Positions 60,492 to 64,000 of a stretch of 64,000 bases of DNA are shown piece by piece. Numbering within the stretch: position 1 is the stretch's first letter; every line of letters starts with the position of its first letter. Origin of the DNA: Hylemonella gracilis (GTDB lineage: Bacteria > Pseudomonadota > Gammaproteobacteria > Burkholderiales > Burkholderiaceae_C); contig NZ_CP031395.1 in the NCBI RefSeq assembly GCF_004328645.1, positions 2,939,501-3,003,500 of the forward strand, written 5' to 3'. The notes beneath the pieces are model-generated. The model was not told the DNA's origin. It did no database searches and saw only the letters and a list, made by a program, of their open reading frames with translations. A program made the position numbers and the translations under genes.

Positions 60492-62192
60492 TCACTTGAC
60501 CAAGACGGCACCTCGGGCTGGCGCGCTGACGTTGTCGCGGTAGATCTGCAGCCAGCCGCGGTCAAACTGCGGCGGCGCAGGTGTCCAGGCCGCGCGGCGG
60601 CGCTGCATCTCGGCCTCGTCCACCAGCAGGTCGCAGCGGCGGCTGTCCAGGTCGATGGCGATCACGTCACCATCGCGCACCAGCGCCAGCGGTCCGCCCA
60701 GCGCGGCTTCGGGCGCCACCTCGGCCACGACCAGGCCCTTGCAGACCAGTCCCGACAGGTGGCCATCGGTCAGCAACGCCACCTGATCGCCCAGCCCGGC
60801 ACCGTCGATGGCGAAGACCACGCGTGAGGCGCCGCCGCCCATGGCCGGGCCGCCACGCGTGCCGGCGCCGCGCATGACGACCACCTGGCCAGGCCGGATC
60901 TCACCCGCGTTGAGGGCCGCGATGGCGGCGTCGCTGGTGTCGAAGCAGAGAGCCGGGCCTTCGAAACGTCGCTGCTTGCGCTCCAGAATGCCCGTCTTGA
61001 CGATGCCCGTGTCGGGGCACAGGGAACCACGCAGCACCACGATGGCCGGGCGCGTGGCCACGGGTCGGTCCAGCGGCCGGATGATCTCCGGGTCGCGCAC
61101 CGACACCGCTTCCAGCTCAGTCGCCAATGTGCGGCCAGTCACGGTGCGCACCTGCAAGTCCAATTGAGGGGCCAGTTGCTTGAGCACGGCCTGGCAGCCG
61201 CCGGCCGCCTCGAACTGCTCGATGCTGTGCGTGCCCACCGGGCGCACGCCGGCCAGCACCGGCACTTCGGCGCCCAGTTGCTCGAACAGGCGGTACACGT
61301 CCAGGTTCAGCCCCGCTTCAGTGGCCACGGCTTGCAGGTGCTTGACGCAGTTCACCGAGCCGCCCACGGCCAGCACGGCGCGCACCGCATTGGCGAAGGC
61401 GCCCGGCGTCAGGATGGCGCGCGGCCGCAGGTCGTCCCAGACCATTTGCACGATGCGCGCGCCCGCGCGCCGCACGTCGGCCATCATACGTTCGCTCATG
61501 GCGGCCACGGGCGCGCTACCCGGCAGCGCCATGCCCAGGGCCTCGCAGACGATGTGCATGGAGTTGGCCGTGCCCATGCCCGAGCAGACACCCGGCGAAC
61601 GGATGGCCTCGCGGCTCATGCCCACCAGCGTGTCGCGGTCCAGCGCGCCGGAGACCACGTGCATGGCGCCGATGAAGACCTCCTCGATGTCGCAGTGGTG
61701 TCCCTGGTAGCTGCCGCTGGCCTGGTAACCGCAGGGCACCAGCAGCGCGGGAATGTCCAGCCGCGCCGCGGCCATCAGCTGGCCGGGCACGGTCTTGTCG
61801 CAAGAGGTGAGGCAGACCATGCCGTCGAGCTGCGCGCCCTCCACCGCCACCTCTATGTCATTGGTGATCAGGTCGCGCGCCGCCAGCATGTAGGCGCCAC
61901 GCGCGCCGGCACCGGTGATGAAATCGCTGGGCGCGGCCGTGCGGATCTCGAAGGGCACGGCACCCGCCGCACGGATGGCGGTCTTGAGCTCTGCCGCCAC
62001 CCGATCCAGATGGCTGAAACAGCTGGCCAGCTCGCTGCTGGAATTGACGATGGCGATCTTGGGCTTCTCGCAATCCTCCTCGGGGATGCCCAGCGCGCGC
62101 CACTGCGCGTTGCGCACCGACCAGAGGTAGGAACCGCGAGGAAAGTTGCTGCGCAGTGCGCGCGTGGGCGGGGTGGCGGAGGGGGGGCTCAT
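60492..62192 (-). CDS. IlvD/Edd-family dehydratase
   Basis: Fe-S dependent dehydratase of 566 residues. Signatures: TSCDKTVPGQLMAAARLDIPALLV with a cluster Cys, SPGVCSGMGTANSM with another, AVGGSVNCVKHLQAV, and GGPAMGGGASRV near the C-terminus. The family includes dihydroxy-acid dehydratase of branched-chain amino acid synthesis, 6-phosphogluconate dehydratase and pentonate dehydratases. Operon context with aconitase X and solute receptors argues for a catabolic sugar-acid or hydroxy-acid substrate rather than valine synthesis. AAGGAG lies seven bases before the ATG at 62192. Confidence 0.88.
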   Translation of the reverse strand: MSPPSATPPTRALRSNFPRGSYLWSVRNAQWRALGIPEEDCEKPKIAIVNSSSELASCFSHLDRVAAELKTAIRAAGAVPFEIRTAAPSDFITGAGARGAYMLAARDLITNDIEVAVEGAQLDGMVCLTSCDKTVPGQLMAAARLDIPALLVPCGYQASGSYQGHHCDIEEVFIGAMHVVSGALDRDTLVGMSREAIRSPGVCSGMGTANSMHIVCEALGMALPGSAPVAAMSERMMADVRRAGARIVQMVWDDLRPRAILTPGAFANAVRAVLAVGGSVNCVKHLQAVATEAGLNLDVYRLFEQLGAEVPVLAGVRPVGTHSIEQFEAAGGCQAVLKQLAPQLDLQVRTVTGRTLATELEAVSVRDPEIIRPLDRPVATRPAIVVLRGSLCPDTGIVKTGILERKQRRFEGPALCFDTSDAAIAALNAGEIRPGQVVVMRGAGTRGGPAMGGGASRVVFAIDGAGLGDQVALLTDGHLSGLVCKGLVVAEVAPEAALGGPLALVRDGDVIAIDLDSRRCDLLVDEAEMQRRRAAWTPAPPQFDRGWLQIYRDNVSAPARGAVLVK

Positions 62193-62257
62193 CAAGGTCT
62201 CCTTGGGCACGGGGCGTTCATGGGCGGATGGGGCTTGGCGGCGAACCGGGGTTCGGT

Positions 62258-63712
62258 TCAGGCAGCATGCGCGGACACGGTGGCTCCGGCCTCGACCGCC
62301 GCGTTCGGCCGCAGGTACACGCCCTGCGCCAGCAGGCCCCGCTGCAGCCGAGTGATGTCCACCGCGCGGGGTCGCACGCCCCCGGCCACGGCCAGCGCCG
62401 CCGCCACGCCCGCGGCCTGGCCAGTCAGCCAGCACTGCGGGATCTCGCGCATGAAACCATGCGAGTTGCGGTCGCAGGAGATGTGGCGCCCGCAGGCCAA
62501 CAGGCCATCGAGGGCTTGCGGCACCAGCGCGCCATAGGGCACCGAGATGTTGGGAAACTTGGGCGACACAGCGGGCGAGACGGCGACTTCGTCGGGCAGC
62601 GCCCGGCCCTCGGGCCAGCGGTGGCGCCAGACCCCGTCCACGCCGACCAGCCGGCGCGCGTGACGCACGCCGATCTGGGGCGCGCTCTGCAGCAGGTAGG
62701 CCTCCTCGAAGCCGGGCGCATGGGCCTTGAAGTAGTCCAGGTGCGCGGCCATGGCCCGGTGCGAACGCACCTCCACGGCCGTCAGGTCGTCCACGTCCAA
62801 GGCCGAGTAACCCGACTGGCGTGGTCCCATGAACAGCGCGATGTCGTTGCGCCAGGAGACGAAGGGCCGCTCGAACAGCTTGAGCTCCTCACGGCCTTGC
62901 GCCATGAAGGCGGCATGCGCCTCGGGCTGCCCCGTCTTGAAGTCGATCCAGCGGTTCATGTCCACGCCACCGAACAGCCAGGAGGTGTTCATGCAATGGT
63001 GCACGTCGGCCTCTTCGATGTCGTTGACGAAGGCAGCGCCAGCGCGGGCGAACAGGTCACCATCGCCGGTCGCGTCCACCACCACGTCGGCCATGATGGC
63101 CATGCGGCCTTCCTTGCTCTCGAACACCACGCCCTTGACCTTGCCGCCTTCGACGATGGGGATCGCGGCCCAGGAGTGGTAGATGAGCTTGACGCCGCGC
63201 TCGATCACGATCTCCTGCGACAGCAGCTTCAAGCGCTCGGGGTCGATGGTGGGCGACCAGGTCACCACGCCGTGGTAGGCGGCCGTGCGCTGCGACCAGT
63301 AACCCGACTTGCCCGCGTCCTGCGACCCCCAGTCTTCGCGCGCGGGGCCGGCGATGGCCTCCGGCGGCAGGCGGTCGAACAGCTCCTCGGCGAAGCCGCG
63401 CACGACCAGTTGGCCTTCCCAGTCGGTCATGCGGTCGATCCAGATCACCAGCCCCCCGGTGGACAGGCCACCCAGGTGGTTGTAGCGCTCCAGCAGCGCC
63501 ACGTCGGCCCCGGCTGCTGCCGCGGCCGCGGCCGCCGCCGTGCCCGAAGGCCCCCCGCCAACGACCAACACCCCGCAGCGGTGGTAGACGGGGATGCGCT
63601 TGCCGGGTTCGTCCCAGGCGCCATGGTCAGGCCGGGTCTGGCGCTGGTCGCGGGCAAACACATCGGAGCTCAGGATGCGCTCATCGGTACGGGTCAGGGT
63701 CTGGACTTTCAT
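62258..63712 (-). CDS. FAD-dependent oxidoreductase (FAD_oxidored family)
   Basis: Flavoprotein of 484 residues. The FAD motif VLVVGGGPSGTAAAAAAAAA sits at about 48-67 and is followed by ALLERYNHLGGLSTGGLV. The second half has VVDATGDGDLFARAGAAF and the closing motif ACGRHISCDRNSHGFMREIPQCWLTGQAAGVAAALA, which identify the FAD_oxidored (PF12831-like) family. There is no signal peptide, so it is cytosolic. First gene of the operon: GGAG lies seven bases before the ATG at 63712, and the divergent promoter region follows. Its substrate is not recognisable; oxidation of a hydroxy acid in the pathway is an inference. Confidence 0.87.
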   Translation of the reverse strand: MKVQTLTRTDERILSSDVFARDQRQTRPDHGAWDEPGKRIPVYHRCGVLVVGGGPSGTAAAAAAAAAGADVALLERYNHLGGLSTGGLVIWIDRMTDWEGQLVVRGFAEELFDRLPPEAIAGPAREDWGSQDAGKSGYWSQRTAAYHGVVTWSPTIDPERLKLLSQEIVIERGVKLIYHSWAAIPIVEGGKVKGVVFESKEGRMAIMADVVVDATGDGDLFARAGAAFVNDIEEADVHHCMNTSWLFGGVDMNRWIDFKTGQPEAHAAFMAQGREELKLFERPFVSWRNDIALFMGPRQSGYSALDVDDLTAVEVRSHRAMAAHLDYFKAHAPGFEEAYLLQSAPQIGVRHARRLVGVDGVWRHRWPEGRALPDEVAVSPAVSPKFPNISVPYGALVPQALDGLLACGRHISCDRNSHGFMREIPQCWLTGQAAGVAAALAVAGGVRPRAVDITRLQRGLLAQGVYLRPNAAVEAGATVSAHAA

Positions 63713-63728
63713 TAGATCTCCGGTCAAC

Positions 63729-63772
63729 TGTTGATTGAATTATGGACATTCATTTCATTTTTTCAATCGACA
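63729..63772. promoter_or_regulatory. Imperfect inverted repeat in the divergent promoter region
   Basis: Arms TGTTGATTGAA (63729-63739) and TTCAATCGACA (63762-63772) pair at 10 of 11 positions across 22 bases. It lies close to the FAD oxidoreductase start, in an AT-rich gap of 155 bases, and could be a regulator site or promoter element. Confidence 0.45.
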
Positions 63773-63823
63773 AAAGAATAAACAAGGGAAAACACCGAAT
63801 AAAAATGAAGAAACTAAACTTTT

Positions 63824-63840
63824 TTGGACTTAAAGTCCAA
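63824..63840. promoter_or_regulatory. Perfect 17-bp palindrome, candidate operator
   Basis: TTGGACTTAAAGTCCAA is a perfect dyad with a single central base, located 27 bases before the start codon of the rightward gene. Its position between two divergent units and its symmetry suit a dimeric repressor such as the IclR protein encoded in the operon; this link is inference. Confidence 0.6.
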
Positions 63841-63867
63841 TATACAAACACAACGACAGGAGACAAC

Positions 63868-64000
63868 ATGCCCACACAACCGCCCTCACCCTCGGCTTCC
63901 CGCTGGACCACGCCCCGGTCGCGCAGCCGCCGCCACGCACTGACCATGGCGCTGCTGGCTACCGCCTTGCTGCTGTCCGGGGCCCAGCCAGCCTGGGCGC
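63868..64000 (+). CDS. Secreted protein, N-terminus only (cut by window edge)
   Basis: The first 44 codons of a gene divergent from the aconitase X operon. AGGAGACAAC stands directly before the ATG at 63868. The residues MPTQPPSPSASRWTTPRSRSRRHALTM followed by ALLATALLLSGAQPAWA form a long signal peptide, with cleavage after the final Ala likely. Given the surroundings it may be another Bug/TctC receptor or an outer-membrane porin for the same substrate, but no mature sequence is visible. Confidence 0.75.
   Translation, partial: MPTQPPSPSASRWTTPRSRSRRHALTMALLATALLLSGAQPAWA

Overview
The window is about 64 kb of GC-rich chromosome from a betaproteobacterium, most likely Burkholderiales and probably Comamonadaceae. 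The reasons are the protein sequences themselves, the gene orders smc-zipA-ligA and cysI-DUF934-cysH-cysD-cysN, the abundance of Bug/TctC substrate-binding proteins, and the style of the intergenic repeats. No rRNA, tRNA, CRISPR array, complete insertion sequence or phage gene was seen.

Layout. 1-1.6 kb: sulfur uptake genes on the minus strand (end of an ssuE-type FMN reductase, sbp). 1.7-5.8 kb: yggX, mnmC, a receiver-like protein and a nucleoside hydrolase. 5.8-12.7 kb: an assimilatory sulfate reduction cluster (cysI, DUF934, cysH, cysD, cysN) followed by a 7Fe ferredoxin and a ferredoxin-NADP reductase. The last two may supply electrons, because no cysJ is present. 12.8-15.3 kb: a small accessory region. 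A low-GC orphan gene with an HsdR-type nuclease fold sits between two oppositely oriented copies of a palindromic MITE-like element, one of which carries a second, nested element. A glutaredoxin, a chemoreceptor gene fragment and a TfoX C-terminal-domain protein lie alongside. 15.4-20.2 kb: a stand-alone AceE-type 2-oxoacid dehydrogenase divergent from an Lrp/AsnC regulator, then a chemoreceptor. 20.4-26.2 kb: a TPP-riboswitch-controlled thiamine operon (cytX, thiD, thiO, thiS, thiG, thiE). 26.3-36 kb: a diguanylate cyclase, purL, map and glnD. 36-40.5 kb: an ECF sigma/anti-sigma pair with a COG4315 secreted protein, a CyaC-like redox-responsive adenylate cyclase, and def. 40.5-46.7 kb: an RND efflux pump and adaptor behind a second ECF sigma factor with a small membrane protein, then a decayed MFS gene. 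46.7-55.5 kb: yejM-like, ligA, zipA, smc. 55.6-64 kb: a seven-gene catabolic operon (two TctC proteins, two-subunit aconitase X, IclR regulator, IlvD/Edd dehydratase, FAD oxidoreductase) divergent from a secreted protein cut by the window edge.

Two themes cross the window. First, four genes (thiO, cyaC-like, RND pump, smc) are each broken by exactly one missing G or C, in runs of 3 to 6 identical bases. Because smc is normally indispensable, this pattern looks more like homopolymer under-calling in the assembly than four mutations; only the MFS remnant is convincingly dead. Second, short repeats are frequent: hexamer and heptamer tandem repeats inside genes, coding duplications in mnmC and thiO, and stem-loop repeats that flank thiE in opposite orientation.

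The most promising places for new biology are the aconitase X operon, whose substrate cannot be read from the genes; the CyaC-like cyclase with a Tyr/Gly-rich low-complexity insert; the MITE-flanked HsdR-like orphan; and the AceE paralogue with its own Lrp-type regulator.
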